Of a stretch of DNA of 64,000 nucleotides, positions 21,502-33,285 are shown piece after piece. A program made the position numbers and the translations under genes. Under the pieces are notes generated by a model. It was not told the origin of the DNA. It worked only from the letters and a program-made list of their open reading frames with translations, and ran no database searches. The DNA comes from Kalmusia sp. IMI 367209. Lineage: Eukaryota > Ascomycota > Dothideomycetes > Pleosporales > Didymosphaeriaceae. The stretch is from contig JAPEUQ010000005.1 of assembly GCA_027946365.1 (NCBI GenBank), forward strand, positions 434,001 through 498,000. The letters run 5' to 3'. Position 1 is the stretch's first letter. Each line of letters begins with the position of its first letter.

Positions 21502-24363
21502 CTACTCCCACTTCTTCCACTCCTCCTGGTTCTCCTTCAACTCTACCTTCGCCATCTCCCACCCCGCCGTGCCCCTCTGCAGCCCATCCATCCACGCCAA
21601 AATATCTCTCCTCTCTCGGCTGATCTTCATCTCCGCCCTCTTCCTCTCCAACACCTTCCTCTTCAGATACCCAAAGTCCTCTTCTTGGACGCTGCGCTCC
21701 CACACCTTGCGCATCCGTGGACTATACAAGCAGCAGCTGGACCCAACCTCGGGGTCCTCGCCGGGCACAGGTTGAATAGTGCGATTGAATAGGTTAGGGA
21801 TAGTGGAGGGCGGGTGACCAGACGTAGATGTGATGCCAGGCCAGATGAGCTCGTCGAAACACTCCTGGCAGACTGTGAATTCGGGCAGCGAGGTGATGAA
21901 ATGCCACGGTTTGCGAAGGAGTTGCTTGTCGCGGGCGCATTCGTTCTTGTACGCGTTCTCTCGGGCGAGTTGCACGAAGCGGTGGATGTTGGGATGCTGG
22001 CCGAGGAGTTGGGCTTCGGCGTCAAGCTCGACAAGGAGGTCAAGGTACTTGGGAAAGCGGCGGGATTTGATGCGGAGGCTGCAGGTGTATGGGGTGGGGA
22101 TGGCGTAGGGGCTGCTGGCAGGGAGACGCGTGAAGTAGCCTATCATGCTAGGAAATAGTGTCTCGACCATTTTCAGATCGCAAGGGCAGATAGCAAAGTT
22201 GGCGACGTGGATGCCGTCTCTTGGGTCGGAGATGCCGAACCAAGCAATGTGGTCTGTACCCAGCTCACGATCACCTGGACATTGTCTCTCGAGTTCGGTA
22301 ATGCTAGCAAGGTTGTATAGCAGATCTAGAGATTGCCGTCTTTGTTTGATTGTCAGGAGCCACGCGAGACGCATCCATGGGCTACTAAAGTCGCAGTACC
22401 GCTCTATAGGGCGTTCATATTGACGGGTCTGTGAGAAGTATACGGAAAATGGTGTGTCAGCGAAGACACCCTCATAACAGCTCGGACAGAGGTCAAAGGT
22501 AGGATAATTTTGCAGGGTGTACCAATCGTTGTATTTTGACGATGGCTCGGTCCGTGGACAAGATGGAAGAGGCCTATCTAGACTCAGCGGCACAGTTGTC
22601 TTCCGCTCTCTGCGGCCTCCATCATTACTGGTCTGTGACCGAATGCTATTAGACCTGACCCTTGGCGAGCGGGGAATTTCGTCCGGATTGGAGTTCTGTC
22701 GGCTACTGACTTGAGGTCGGAAGGCTGACGACCGTTCACGAGGCGAGCCTGGAATTTGCGAGTCCAAGCGTGTTGCTCTTGGGGACGAAGCCACGGGCGA
22801 ATAAGGATGATCATATTGATATTGCTGCTCTGGTGGCATGAAGGCTTCCACGGGCCTATCATCAACTGGGTATGGTAGTGGGTTCTCGGCCTTTGGTGGT
22901 CTGGCAGGTGACGGACTTTTGACATTGATGGAAGGCATGGGCACTGGCATAGTTTCGTATCGCTCGTGGCGAGGAATTGGTCTCGATCTGTCGGTCGTGG
23001 GAGGGTATGTAGCATGCCAATCTGCTTCCGTTATTGGCACTCGTGGAGATTGTTGGACGTGCGTGTACGAAGGTAGCGGAGAAGGAGGTCTCCCAGATCT
23101 TGAAGAAGGTCTATCCGTGTTTGGTGAGGGCGGTCGGCGTGGTGGAAGACGCGGCGAGCGTGGAGGGGATCGGTCATCATTGATCCGTGGCGAACTCGGG
23201 CGAGAAGCTGAATGCTTGGAGCTTCTTGTGTAGCCTGTTTCAAGAGGGGCGGGCTTGGATTTCCGGGGCTCCTTGTTGACAGACGAAGAGGATGATCTAG
23301 GTGAATCGGATGAAGGCGTGGGCTGTTTTGAGGATCCCGAGGAGGATGTGCTTCCACTGCCTCCAGCGGCATATGCATCGCGCCGTGCCGACGAAGGAGG
23401 AGAAGAGTCCCGCTTCCTTCTTTCCGACTTTGCTTGAGTTTCCAAAACATTTGCTCGGAGATCTTCCTTCTGCAAGTCGCTCTTCACGAAGCTGTACCGC
23501 GCTGGTCTTCGTTCGGTACGGAGGTGGGAAGTATCCGACTCGACGTCAGAGTCTTCAAATACGTCTTCTCGGCCTTTACTGGGGGACGGCGGTGGATAGA
23601 CAGATTCATGCCTGCTACGGACGGGAATCTGTTTGGTTGATCTGGCATTCTGGTCGCGGGCGTCCAAAGAGTCCCGGTTCGGAACGGTTCTCGGAACGGT
23701 CGAGGATGAGGGAGTGATAGCCTCGGGCGACAAGAAGTATTCGTTGGAAGACGGGGCCAGCGACTCCTTCTGTGGTTTCGTATATGCGTATGGCGTAGGG
23801 GTCCGTTCTGGCAACAGAGGCGCGTCGTCAATGTCCGTGTTCAAAGGCGCCATATTTCCTCGTTCGGCGAAGCTCTTGCGCCTCCGGTCCCTCGCTGCAT
23901 GTCTAGGGCCATCACGATCGCCGGGGTCTGAGACGAGAACGAATCGCCGTTCGTCGTTGTGGGGTGGCTCGATCTCCTCGATGATGGGGTACTGATCGAC
24001 ACTGCCCCGCGACTTCGCTTCACCGCTGTTGTCCTCGTCTACCGACCCCGCCGATGAGGGGACCTCTCGAGCAAGCGAGGCAGTAGCGTCCTCGACGCTG
24101 GGTGAAGGAGGCCATCGGTTTCTGCGTGTGTCGGAGCGGTACCGTGGTTTTGCGGAGGAGCGCGAGGCTGGCGGGGTGGCGTAGCGGGGTTCGTAGCTAT
24201 AGTACGACGTGGGATAGGAACCTGGCTCGTTGTAGCCGCTCCTCATGGCCGATGCTGGAGGCTGCGGGCGCCTCGAGTATGGGTCTGTGTCGCGAGAGGT
24301 TTGGAAAGACGACTCATGGCGTAGACGGTGCGTGTAGCGGCTGTCGTAGTCGGAGTAAGCCAT
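21502..24363 (-). CDS. Large disordered protein with a conserved Cys-containing C-terminal region
   Basis: Single exon, 953 aa from the ATG at 24363 (MAYSDYDSRY). An alternative upstream in-frame ATG at 24669 would add 102 residues; I prefer the downstream one because the added part looks like translated leader. Residues about 1-640 are disordered, rich in Ser, Pro, Arg and Tyr, with many SPR/SSPR-like phosphosite contexts. The last 300 residues are ordered, with cysteine pairs (LCPSC, CPC, CQEC, CC) that may bind zinc, plus aromatic stretches such as DWYTLQNYPTFDLCPSCYEG. It ends in a charged helix (LKRKVLERKRAEMKISRERR). I know such proteins only as conserved uncharacterised ascomycete proteins. 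Location and function are unknown. Confidence 0.75.
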   Translation of the reverse strand: MAYSDYDSRYTHRLRHESSFQTSRDTDPYSRRPQPPASAMRSGYNEPGSYPTSYYSYEPRYATPPASRSSAKPRYRSDTRRNRWPPSPSVEDATASLAREVPSSAGSVDEDNSGEAKSRGSVDQYPIIEEIEPPHNDERRFVLVSDPGDRDGPRHAARDRRRKSFAERGNMAPLNTDIDDAPLLPERTPTPYAYTKPQKESLAPSSNEYFLSPEAITPSSSTVPRTVPNRDSLDARDQNARSTKQIPVRSRHESVYPPPSPSKGREDVFEDSDVESDTSHLRTERRPARYSFVKSDLQKEDLRANVLETQAKSERRKRDSSPPSSARRDAYAAGGSGSTSSSGSSKQPTPSSDSPRSSSSSVNKEPRKSKPAPLETGYTRSSKHSASRPSSPRINDDRSPPRSPRLPPRRPPSPNTDRPSSRSGRPPSPLPSYTHVQQSPRVPITEADWHATYPPTTDRSRPIPRHERYETMPVPMPSINVKSPSPARPPKAENPLPYPVDDRPVEAFMPPEQQYQYDHPYSPVASSPRATRLDSQIPGSPRERSSAFRPQVSSRQNSNPDEIPRSPRVRSNSIRSQTSNDGGRRERKTTVPLSLDRPLPSCPRTEPSSKYNDWYTLQNYPTFDLCPSCYEGVFADTPFSVYFSQTRQYERPIERYCDFSSPWMRLAWLLTIKQRRQSLDLLYNLASITELERQCPGDRELGTDHIAWFGISDPRDGIHVANFAICPCDLKMVETLFPSMIGYFTRLPASSPYAIPTPYTCSLRIKSRRFPKYLDLLVELDAEAQLLGQHPNIHRFVQLARENAYKNECARDKQLLRKPWHFITSLPEFTVCQECFDELIWPGITSTSGHPPSTIPNLFNRTIQPVPGEDPEVGSSCCLYSPRMRKVWERSVQEEDFGYLKRKVLERKRAEMKISRERRDILAWMDGLQRGTAGWEMAKVELKENQEEWKKWE

Positions 24364-25807
24364 GCACTGTGGATGTGACTTGAGGTCAGGCGAGCACCAA
24401 CTGGCTGATGGCGGGCGTCGTGCGCTTGGAACTGGAACGAGGGCGGGGTGCTCTGCGTAGGTCGGAGGTGCACAACGAGACTGGGAGACACGCAATATGA
24501 GGGGGCGGCGTGCGGTCACATAGCGGAGGATATAAGGAATAGCGGAGCCGTGGTGTGTGGGCCACTGTTCGGTGCACTCTGACGCATCTCTCACTGCGCT
24601 TGCACCGTTGCTGCACGGCAAGGGGTCCGCTGCCCGCGCTCGCTTCACCCAGAAGCGGCCTGGCTGCATGCACCCAGCCCATCATTTGCCCGTTGCTCTC
24701 CAGTTCCTGACCGCCGCCGCACATCATCCGCTCCGAGAAATCCAGCCCTGTCTGCTGCTCAGCGAAGACCGCATTCTGTTGCGGCAGGCGGCAACATCAG
24801 CAAAGGGAGCTTTCCATCCTATTCTAAGCGGCATCCAGATGCTACTTCGCCATCGTTTGCTTAGTCGGCTTACAGTCCGTTACCAGTATACATATCAAGA
24901 CTTTTTTTGCCTTGTGTCGCCTTCTGTGGGAAGTCCAACCACGGCCCTCAACGTGTAGGTGCTGCTGCAGCACACTGCTGTACCTCTTACCGCAACGTAC
25001 CAAGTGCTGTTGCTCAGCACCTGTTTGTGTGCTACATGGTCCCACGTCCGCCCACACAAGGAAATCCAAGCGCCATGCTCCTGCATATGACCCTTCATTC
25101 TTCCATTTTGGCCATCTCTTCCAGCCAGTGTAGAAGTTCTTGCACCGTACTGTCTGCCCAACCCGTTCGCCCAAGTCGTCCCCCGGCCGCTTCCGAAAAA
25201 GCGGTGGGAGCCACATCCGCACAGCCACCACCACCAACTAGCCTCACTCCAACCCCGCCTTACGCAGAGCCGCACCATCCCCTGTAGGTCTAATCGCTGT
25301 GAGAACCTGCGGCTTGGTCATCTCACAGAGTGAGCTAGTCGGCTAAGGCGGACTGCACACGTCGTAGAACGTTCCGTGAATGCCGTACACAACATCACTG
25401 AGAAGGCCACATGTACGATGCAGTGCCGGGTACCGAGCTGAGGGCTCTCCGGGGCATTTGGCCTCTGTTGCATCTGTCTTCCCGAGGTCGAATTTTGTCC
25501 ATAATCCTCCTTATCGTCGGTTGCCGGAGGGCTTGCACCATCATCACATCAGGAGCCACTCTCATTGTAATGGGCCCCAGGATAGTCGTGGGGATGTATC
25601 ATTCAAAACAAAACCCAATATTTGGTCCTTGTAACGTTATTTATTGTGTCGATCTACGGCAAAGGGACTGGGTATCATCAACACGATCCATCTCCCCTTT
25701 CCCCTAAACATGTTCCTTTGCTATCGCCCATGAAGTGATGTTCGAGATGAGGAATATTACACGTGATTGCATCACACCACCTAGCCCCCATACGCACGTA
25801 ATCCAAC
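24364..25807. other. Intergenic, about 1.4 kb
   Basis: Promoter and leader of the large disordered gene, plus the 3' flank of the RRM gene. An open frame extends upstream of 24363 but is likely leader sequence. No other gene is supported. Confidence 0.45.
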
Positions 25808-28800
25808 CTACTCTCCAAAGAGAGGAACAGCACCAGCTTTACCAGCCTTCTCCAAGCTACCCTCCGGAAGGAACTCGTCCTCCAAATAGTGGATCAACCC
25901 TGGGTTGTCCTGTTCCTCTTGGCTTATCAATGCCTGCATCTCTCTGGGCGTCATTGGCTCCACTTCCATTCGATCTTTACTCCATGCGCTTTCCGACACG
26001 CGAGCGTAGCCAGAGGCCTTCTCTCTCACATACGCATGGACTTGTCGAATGAGACTTTTCGGTCCCTGTCACCCTTCTCAGCCAGCTTCTCAGGCCAAGG
26101 GGTAAGGGATTCACGCACCTTGTCCTCTTTTGGCAACTCGAACTCTTCCTTCTCAGGAAGATTCCCGTCTCGAAGAGCATAGTATCCCGTCTGCGCATTG
26201 GCAATCTGACTGAGTTGATCATGAAATGCATCTTCGACAGCTCCTGACGCAACAGCCTCTTCCGTATTGCCGGTTGCTTTTGTTTTCTTCTTTCTCTTGG
26301 GCTTCTTCTTTTTTGTGCCCTCTGCAGGCAGCGAAGGCAGAGCCGTAGGTGTCTGTAACGGTGTGTGAAACTCCTTCGCAGGGGAGCTTACTGACATCGG
26401 GGGAGGACTAGGCCCTCGAAGGGTTGAGGAGCTTGCCACAGAGACCGAGTCCTGAGCAGAGGCGCCGGACGGAACTGAGACATTTTCTTTAGTTCACACT
26501 CAAAACCGGATTGAAGAAAACATACCCTGTTCATCTTGTTGAATAGGCGGCATTTCTACGGAATTATGCGCCGAGCTAGCCTTATCAGACGATGAGGAGG
26601 CCACCGAGAAATATGCTGTATGTGGAGGTTCTGTAGCACTTGGAGGTGACGGCTTTACCCTCGAATGTTTTATGCTTGGGATGGCTGGGACGGCAATCTT
26701 TAGAGGGGCCACTTTAACTTTCTTTTCAGGCTCTCGTGCGTGGTGTTGAACACTTGGCGGAGCTACTGACTCAGCGGTACCGCTCGTAGCTACATGGTCC
26801 TTCTCGTGAGGCCACACAGCAGTCGAGGATTTCTCATCTAAACAAGGTTCCGAAGTGACCTTGCCGGATTGTTGAGCTTCCGATCTTTGAGTCATTGCAA
26901 CCAACGTAGATATGAATGGGTGCTTACCTTGCAGTTCTTTGGTCTCGTTGTCGTCGTTGCTCTGCAAATGAATCTCATTCGTGGCGACATGCGGAACTCC
27001 ACGAGTTATTTTCTTCTCGTCAGGGTCTTTCTCGCTGACTGACTTCTCTTGATTCTGCACCTCTCCCTGGTTGCCTGGTTCGGCTTTAGCTTTCTCTTTC
27101 TCCTTTGACTTGTCCTTCTTCTTAGCTTGTTTTTCTTTCTTTATCTGACTCCTGCTGGATTTGGCAAACGGGTGGAGAGACTCAGTTCGTTTTGCACCTT
27201 GCTTTCTTCCAGTATCATTCAAGCCCTTTCCTAGCATCGATGCGGTGTCCTTCTCCTCCAAATCATCAGGTTCAGAGGTACCCGTAGTACCAACATCGAG
27301 CTCTTTATGAGGTCTTCCAGACTCGACTTTCTCGTCTGTGAGCTGTGCTAGGACAGACAACTCATCACTCGTATTTGCATCATTCTTCCGGAAAGGTGTC
27401 TGCGCTTCTGTTTTCTGAACATCTGGCTGTGATTCCTGGGCGGAGTGAAAACTGAGATCGTTCTTCTGATCATCATCTGACGTGCTTTCTACTTGTGCTC
27501 GAGGGGTTACAGCAACGTCTTCATCCTTTTCAACTTCGGTAAAGGCTTCTTCGTTCTGCTGCTCATGCTGACCACTATCCGACGACGGCATCAATGCAAT
27601 TTTGGTAGAGGAGCAGAAATTAGAAGGTTGTTGATCCGTAGGAGTGGGATCGGATCTGCTCTTAGGGGCGATTAGACTACCCTCGGTTGAAGAGGTCTGG
27701 TATGGGATAGAGACCTCCGCGTTCCGTTCTTTTGCAAGGGTGTCCACTGGAGATGACTTCATGGGCTTCAAATCTACAGTGCCGCCAAGTTTCACATCAG
27801 CTGTTTCTAAGATGCCAACTTGATCAGTCCCACTCTCATGCTGACTATCGGCAGACAGCTTATGCATATCCGTAGAAACATTGGCGAAGTTGCTCCCAGT
27901 AGAAGGTCCAGGAGCAGACGATGAAGGAGCCCCTACTTCCCAATCATCAGCGGTTTGTCCCTCGCGTGCATTTTGAGACTTTTTGGCCGACTGGTTCTTC
28001 TTTGCCTTTCGAACTTCCGGACTTCCGTGTGTTGCTGGATTCTCTTGCTGCTGCTGTTGTAGATTCAAACGATGCAGGTCGCTCCTAGCATCCTGTGGTG
28101 AATATTGAAATGGTTCTGCAGGCGTGGCGCTGTTATTGGCGGACCGATATGAATTTTGGGTCGTTATACGTGATGCGCTAAAGTACCGCCTAGCAACACT
28201 GACTTGCATCTGTCTGTCTCTGACCAATGCATTGTCCGCCTTCAGTGCCTGTCTCGCTTCGTCTGGAGAGGAGAAGTGTACAAAAGCATGGGAAACTTCG
28301 TCGTTGTAAGAGCTGCGTTTGAGTTCCAAGTTTGAAGGTGTGACACCGGCGATTTGTCGAATTACAGCCTCAATCTCTCTCCCCTGAACATCGCCAGGAA
28401 TGTTCTTAACGTAGAGTTGACGGACAGTATCATTCTTCGGGCCAATCCAGTGGGTATGGCAACCATACTCCGAGTCATTGATGATATGCTCATCGTATTG
28501 ATAGCTTGCGCCTCGTGGCTGTGAGCCTTCAATATTATGACCACCGCTAGGTCTTACGTTGTTGTCCGGGTGATCTTTTACATATGGACCATGGCCAGAA
28601 CGATCGAGGGTTCCTGCTGAGTGCTTGCGCCCTTTACCCATGTTACTGGGATAGTTATTACGACTGCCTCGCCTACCGCCCGACTGGATACCTGTTGTCG
28701 CAAAACCCGCTTTGTCGGGCCTCTCAGCACCGTATGGGTTGTACAAAGCTACTGGACGGCTGGCCTGGTTATTGCGTTGAGGCATGCCACGGGCATCAGA

Positions 28801-30249
28801 ACCACGTGCTGGCGGGTATTGCATGTTGTTCGCCATGTCGACAAAAGGCCCAATTCGCTGCCCAAAGTCTCCAGGGTTAAATTGCTGGTACGCAGGATCA
28901 TTAGGCGGTGGTGCAAACGGGACAGGTGGAGGTACCATCGCGCCTGGTGGTATGATCTGAGCGTACTGCATCTGACTTGGATGATGCATGGCTGGCGATG
29001 TCATTGAAAAATTGGGCGGAAATTGTGGTCCTGGATTAAGGGGGTTCATCATGCCTGGCCCCATCGGCATAGGGGGAACAAAGTGCTGCATGGGACCATT
29101 CGGTATATGGCCCGAGGACTGTCGCATGTGGTTGCCAGAACCTAGATGAATGTTTTCGTTCATTCCGTGCAGATGCGGTTGCTGGGTGAATTGAGCTGAT
29201 CCAGATCGAGCAGGCCTCCTGGTGTTGTAGATTTGTCCGCCATTGTGATTGGGCATCCTGGCAGCATTGTGAATCATAGGGGGGCCTCCACCGCGATTAA
29301 GAAAAGGCCTCTGCGGCTGCGGTGGGCCAAAGGATGGATGCCGTGTTAGTGGACTATTATGTGCGGACGGAACAACGACTGGAGACGTGTAAGGATTGTT
29401 GACAAGCGCTGGTTCTGTCAGCATATCAGCATACAGGCTCGTAGTTGGGGGAAGAGATGCCTCACGCGATCTGGCAAACATCGGCGGGTGCTGCTTCACC
29501 TCGGCTACAACGGCGTGCTCTCCTGGCATGGGATGGGACGACCCGTTCTCAATCCCCTTTGCACTGGTCCTAGTATCAGCCGGTAGTCTGACAGAGGCTG
29601 TTGGCTGTGGTGCTAGATATTTCCTGCCGTAGACGCGCATAGTCTCCCGTAGGATTTCCAAAACTTCGAACAGAAAATCGCGCGGATAGTCGTCGCGCTC
29701 GCCGTTTGTAAACATTTTGTCGACAATAGCAAATCCGTCATTAGGATCATTGAAGTGACTGATGTCACCTCCTAACACGTCCATCTTGTCATGGTGTTTT
29801 TGACTCCATGCAGCGGCAAAGTTCTGCGCATGGGCAACGTTATCATGAGTGATGAAGTAGAGCACCTGCTGAAGAAATTCGGGCGATTCGACGTAGATGT
29901 CTGCCTCATCCCATAGATCGTCGATGACCCATCCACGACGCGGGAAGAAGCGATGGTAGTAGTACGGATACTTCTCGCGCCAGTAGTTGGCAAACTGCAC
30001 GACACTAATGATCTTGTCGCTGCGGACTATGACTGGCGGTAGGGGATAGGGAGGGCCACGATGGGGTCGCCGGCCATTGTCAGTAGAGAAAACAGCGGCG
30101 CCTTGAACGGGCCGCGCTGTCATCTCGCGCGGGCGCAGGCGTGCGCTGACCGTCTTTTCTGAGTCGACCAGAGAAGTGGCAGGTGGTACGTTGCTGGTGG
30201 CCGTTTCAAGGGTTGCGGGCGCTGGCGGATGAGCCTTGATGTCCACCAT
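25808..30249 (-). CDS. Large RRM-domain RNA-binding protein, C-terminal frame uncertain
   Basis: Exon 1 (30249-26526) encodes 1,241 residues. A GTATGT...CTCAG intron leads to exon 2 from 26474. Residues about 80-215 form an ordered N-terminal region (FANYWREKYPYYYHRFF, FLFEVLEILRETMRVYGRKY). A Pro/Gly/Met-rich low-complexity region follows. One RRM lies near residues 605-690 (RQLYVKNIPGDV, HAFVHFSSPDEARQALKA). Then come long acidic and Lys-rich stretches (KKEKQAKKKDKSKEKEKAK) and Lys-rich exon 2 (KKKKPKRKKKTK). At about 26030-26046 the frame ends (stop at 26026), but clear coding continues in another frame to a stop at 25808 (SAWSKDRMEVEPMTPREMQ, HYLEDEFLPEG). A one-base deletion, or a 59-nt GTATGT...AAAG intron, would link them. 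It may act in mRNA handling; the target is unknown. Confidence 0.8.
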
Positions 30250-31054
30250 AATGGGAGATGTTTTGCGTACCGTGATATACTAAGAAAACACCTGGTGAGG
30301 AGCCGGCGAAGAAAGAAGTTTCGTAAAGACTGCCTAGAAAGAGCTATGTTTTGGCAGGAAAGACCCAGCAGACACCGTAACGCCAGAAAGGAAAGAGCAG
30401 CAGTGGAGAAGCTGAGGAAGTGGAAAGTGCAGACGGGCGGGGTGAAGTGGACGTAGAGCAAAGACTTGTTGCGACGCTGTGGAAAGAAGAAGGAGCGCGC
30501 TCGCCAATCCTGACCACCCGCTCGTGCTTCACCAGGGTGCAGCGGTGAAGCTAGAATTGTATAATTAAAAGGCGGTGCGATGCGCGACCCTCACCGACGA
30601 CTCCGAGCCCCGCGAAACGCCCAATTGACCGGCACGAGAAGGCACATAGTAGGGGAAATGAAGTAGACTAGGATAAAAACGCACAGCACGGGGAAAATTA
30701 AGTTTGCAGCACAGAGTCAAGTTTAAGAAACGCTTACCAGGGCATCGGGTCGCGGGATGAGGTGGAGGTGGTGAGAAGTGCAGCTACACTCCCCGCAGTC
30801 AAGGTACGCACTCACGCTATGAGGCCACTGCGGCCATGGACGAGGAATGGAAATATTTGTTTCGGATTGGAGATTTCTGGACCAGTATCATGCCGTGAGT
30901 GCAGCCGCCCGTCGCCGCCCACCTTTCTGTTTGTTTTCTTCCGTCCTGACACAATGACCAGTCTGGGCACTTGTGCAACGTAGGTCAAGCGCCTCACTTC
31001 GCTCAACGAAACACAATCGATAGTCATACACACAGTTCAGATGCCATTACAGTA
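30250..31054. other. Intergenic, RRM gene promoter side
   Basis: Upstream of the RRM gene and downstream of the Fmp46-like gene, both minus strand. No gene is supported. Confidence 0.45.
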
Positions 31055-31660
31055 TCATGCCTTCTCGGTTTCCTTGGGAATGGAGCGCAACAATGACAGG
31101 ATCTCAGACTCATTCTCTCCAATGACTGCCGTAGTTAGTTGAAGTATCACGAGCGAGTGAGCCAAAGCGGCAGCATACCTGCTTTGCCCTGGTTCCAGTC
31201 CACCACCTTGTGCTGTTAGCGCTGGCCAGAATCTCGAGACAGAACAAACTCACAAGAGGCCGCTCAAACGTCTCACCATCTGCCTTGAGCCTCCTCATAG
31301 CATCCGCCTCATCTTGTGCGCCGCGAATGACCTTCGATGCAGCTCCTGGTCCGCCTAGGTAGTCGATGATTGACTTGAGCTGATCGGCTGTAGGTGGTGC
31401 CTCCGTCACGTCGAGGTCGAACTCCACGCGCTCAATCTTGTTCTGCGTCTGGTGGGAGCTTGCCTGATCTTCCGTCGCATGCGCCACTGCTTGTGCGTTT
31501 GTCTGCTTGAGGAGAGTAAGCACGCGGGTAGATGCGGTGCTCGACGGCTTGTGGAAGAGAGTCACGACGTTCTTCGCGCCATGCTGCACAGTTTGTCAGT
31601 AAAAGGATCTTGAGCGTCAATGGTAAGTTTCCATACCTCCTTGAAGAATCGCTTGAACAT
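31055..31660 (-). CDS. Fmp46-like mitochondrial putative redox protein (DUF1687)
   Basis: Four exons, minus strand: 31660-31637 (MFKRFFKE), 31583-31254, 31206-31179 and 31125-31055, giving 150 aa. Phases are consistent and introns have GT...AG ends. Features of the Fmp46/DUF1687 thioredoxin-like family are KNVVTLFHKPSSTASTRVL near the start, a central DVTEAPPTADQLKSIIDYLG, then RLKADGETFERPL-VVDWNQGK and the terminal AVIGENESEILSLL. The basic, aromatic N terminus fits a short mitochondrial presequence. The yeast homologue is mitochondrial with a presumed redox role; its reaction is not known. No CxxC motif is visible, so enzyme activity should not be assumed. Confidence 0.85.
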
Positions 31661-32269
31661 GTTTGTGATTAGTGACGTGCAAAAGTTAATGGGAGCTGCA
31701 CACGCAATGTTAGGAGGAAGCTGTGCGGAGCTTCAGAAGCTGGTGTTAGGATGTGACGTAGATCGCGTGTTCGCTTAGGGCCTTATACTTGGCAAACGCG
31801 AGATCACTCCCCAGAGCAACGCCCGAGTTGCTAAAGCAAAGCGGGTAGGGATGCGGGGTGCCTATGTGAAATGTCTTACTAAATCCATGGTCTGTAGTGC
31901 TATTGATATCTCGACCAAGTTAACATTAATCTCTGATATAGAACCAACAATCGCAAAAGTGACAACTCAGGTAATTTAGCCAGCAACGTAAACACGCAAG
32001 GCAAAAACAAATCTAGGCATGGTCGAAACACAATAACTCATATTTCATATGCAGCTTAAGAAGCCGAATGTACATTGACGCCGTGAATATGCCCTTTCCT
32101 CCCAAAGTAAGGGATTCTCTAACGAACAGACATGCCATGATCACATTCGTGTCGTAACGAGCCTCCCAATCCCTCTGATCCAGAGTCATAGTCATCCCGA
32201 GGAAACCAAATTCATGACAGATGATTGAGCCTGCGTTCCACCCTGTTCCTTTCCCCTATCGGCCATCGT
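31661..32269. other. Intergenic, no gene seen
   Basis: Promoter side of the Fmp46-like gene and 3' flank of the eS30 gene. Confidence 0.45.
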
Positions 32270-32654
32270 TTACGATCCAGGGTTAGGGTTCATCTACAGA
32301 TACGTCAACGCTATTTCCAGCAGTGGCTCTATTGACAAAATCACTCACCTTCCTCTTTCCGCCAGTCAAGGTGACGTTTACGAAGCGGCGGGTGTATGTG
32401 AGCCTCTTCTTGGCGCGGCCCTTGGGGGTCTTCTTCTTCTCCTGGGGCTCGACCTAGAAATGACAGAGTCAGCACATCATGTCCCAAGAAGCCCCATGCT
32501 CAATCATCCGCAAATGCGCCCAGTCCAACCGTTTCCAGGCAGGGAAATTCTCTGTCCAAGTGCAACCCCCCGCCTTTATATCCAATATGCGTACCTTTGG
32601 CGTCTGAGACTTGACCTTTCCGGCACGGGCGAGAGATCCGTGGACTTTACCCAT
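32270..32654 (-). CDS. RPS30: 40S ribosomal protein S30 (eS30)
   Basis: Small basic protein of the cytosolic small ribosomal subunit near the decoding region. Three exons, minus strand: 32654-32595, 32453-32349 and 32293-32270, giving 62 aa. It reads [20 protein letters not shown], then [20 protein letters not shown] and [15 protein letters not shown], ending MNPNPGS, the normal full length. There is no ubiquitin-like N-terminal fusion, as usual in ascomycetes and unlike the animal FAU gene. All introns are phase 0. It faces the CREG-like gene across a divergent promoter. Confidence 0.95.
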
Positions 32655-33285
32655 GATTGCGGTATTCGGGTGCGACGAGTGTGGATGGGAGCGCTTTCGG
32701 TACTCGAGGAGATGTCTGTGTGGCGAAAAGTAAGTTAGCTTCGTCTGCGGGGCGGTAGGACGCGGAGAAAAGTGTAAAATGGCCGGACGGCGATGGTGCG
32801 AATCGGTAGCGAACGATTTCGATGAAATGGGATACGTACGGGTTGCTGTGGTGGTCGTGGGTGAAAGATGACTGCGAGGGCGACGTCCAAAATACGGTTG
32901 TGGGCGGCGTCTTGGCGTTTCTAGATGATCAGATTAGATTCGACACACCGAACAAAATGCGAGCATGTATCACTAGGGAACATCAGCTTGCACAGGCGAG
33001 GCTGCTTATTCACCGTTTTCACTTAGTAATTTTTTTCCCGCTTTACACGTTGCACCTCTACAATAACATTCCTGAAGAGCTTCTGTATACCAGCGGTAAA
33101 CGATGAAGCTAACCGGAATTCTGCGCAGACGCTCGGGTGATCTTGTGATGCGATACACTACTGCGACCCGTGGGACCCTTTCCCCAACCTCATCCGTTCC
33201 CCCAGTATATCCATCCCCGCCGCGGTGAGGTACCAACGCTCGCATACTTGTTGTAACAAGAACATATTCTCTCGCCTCCAGCGCG
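32655..33285. other. Divergent promoter, RPS30 and CREG-like gene
   Basis: Separates two divergent starts and should hold both promoters. No coding feature is supported. Confidence 0.45.

Noticed and set aside
24364..24669. N-terminal extension of the large disordered protein to an upstream ATG
   Set aside because: Composition differs from the rest and looks like translated leader; kept only as an alternative start.
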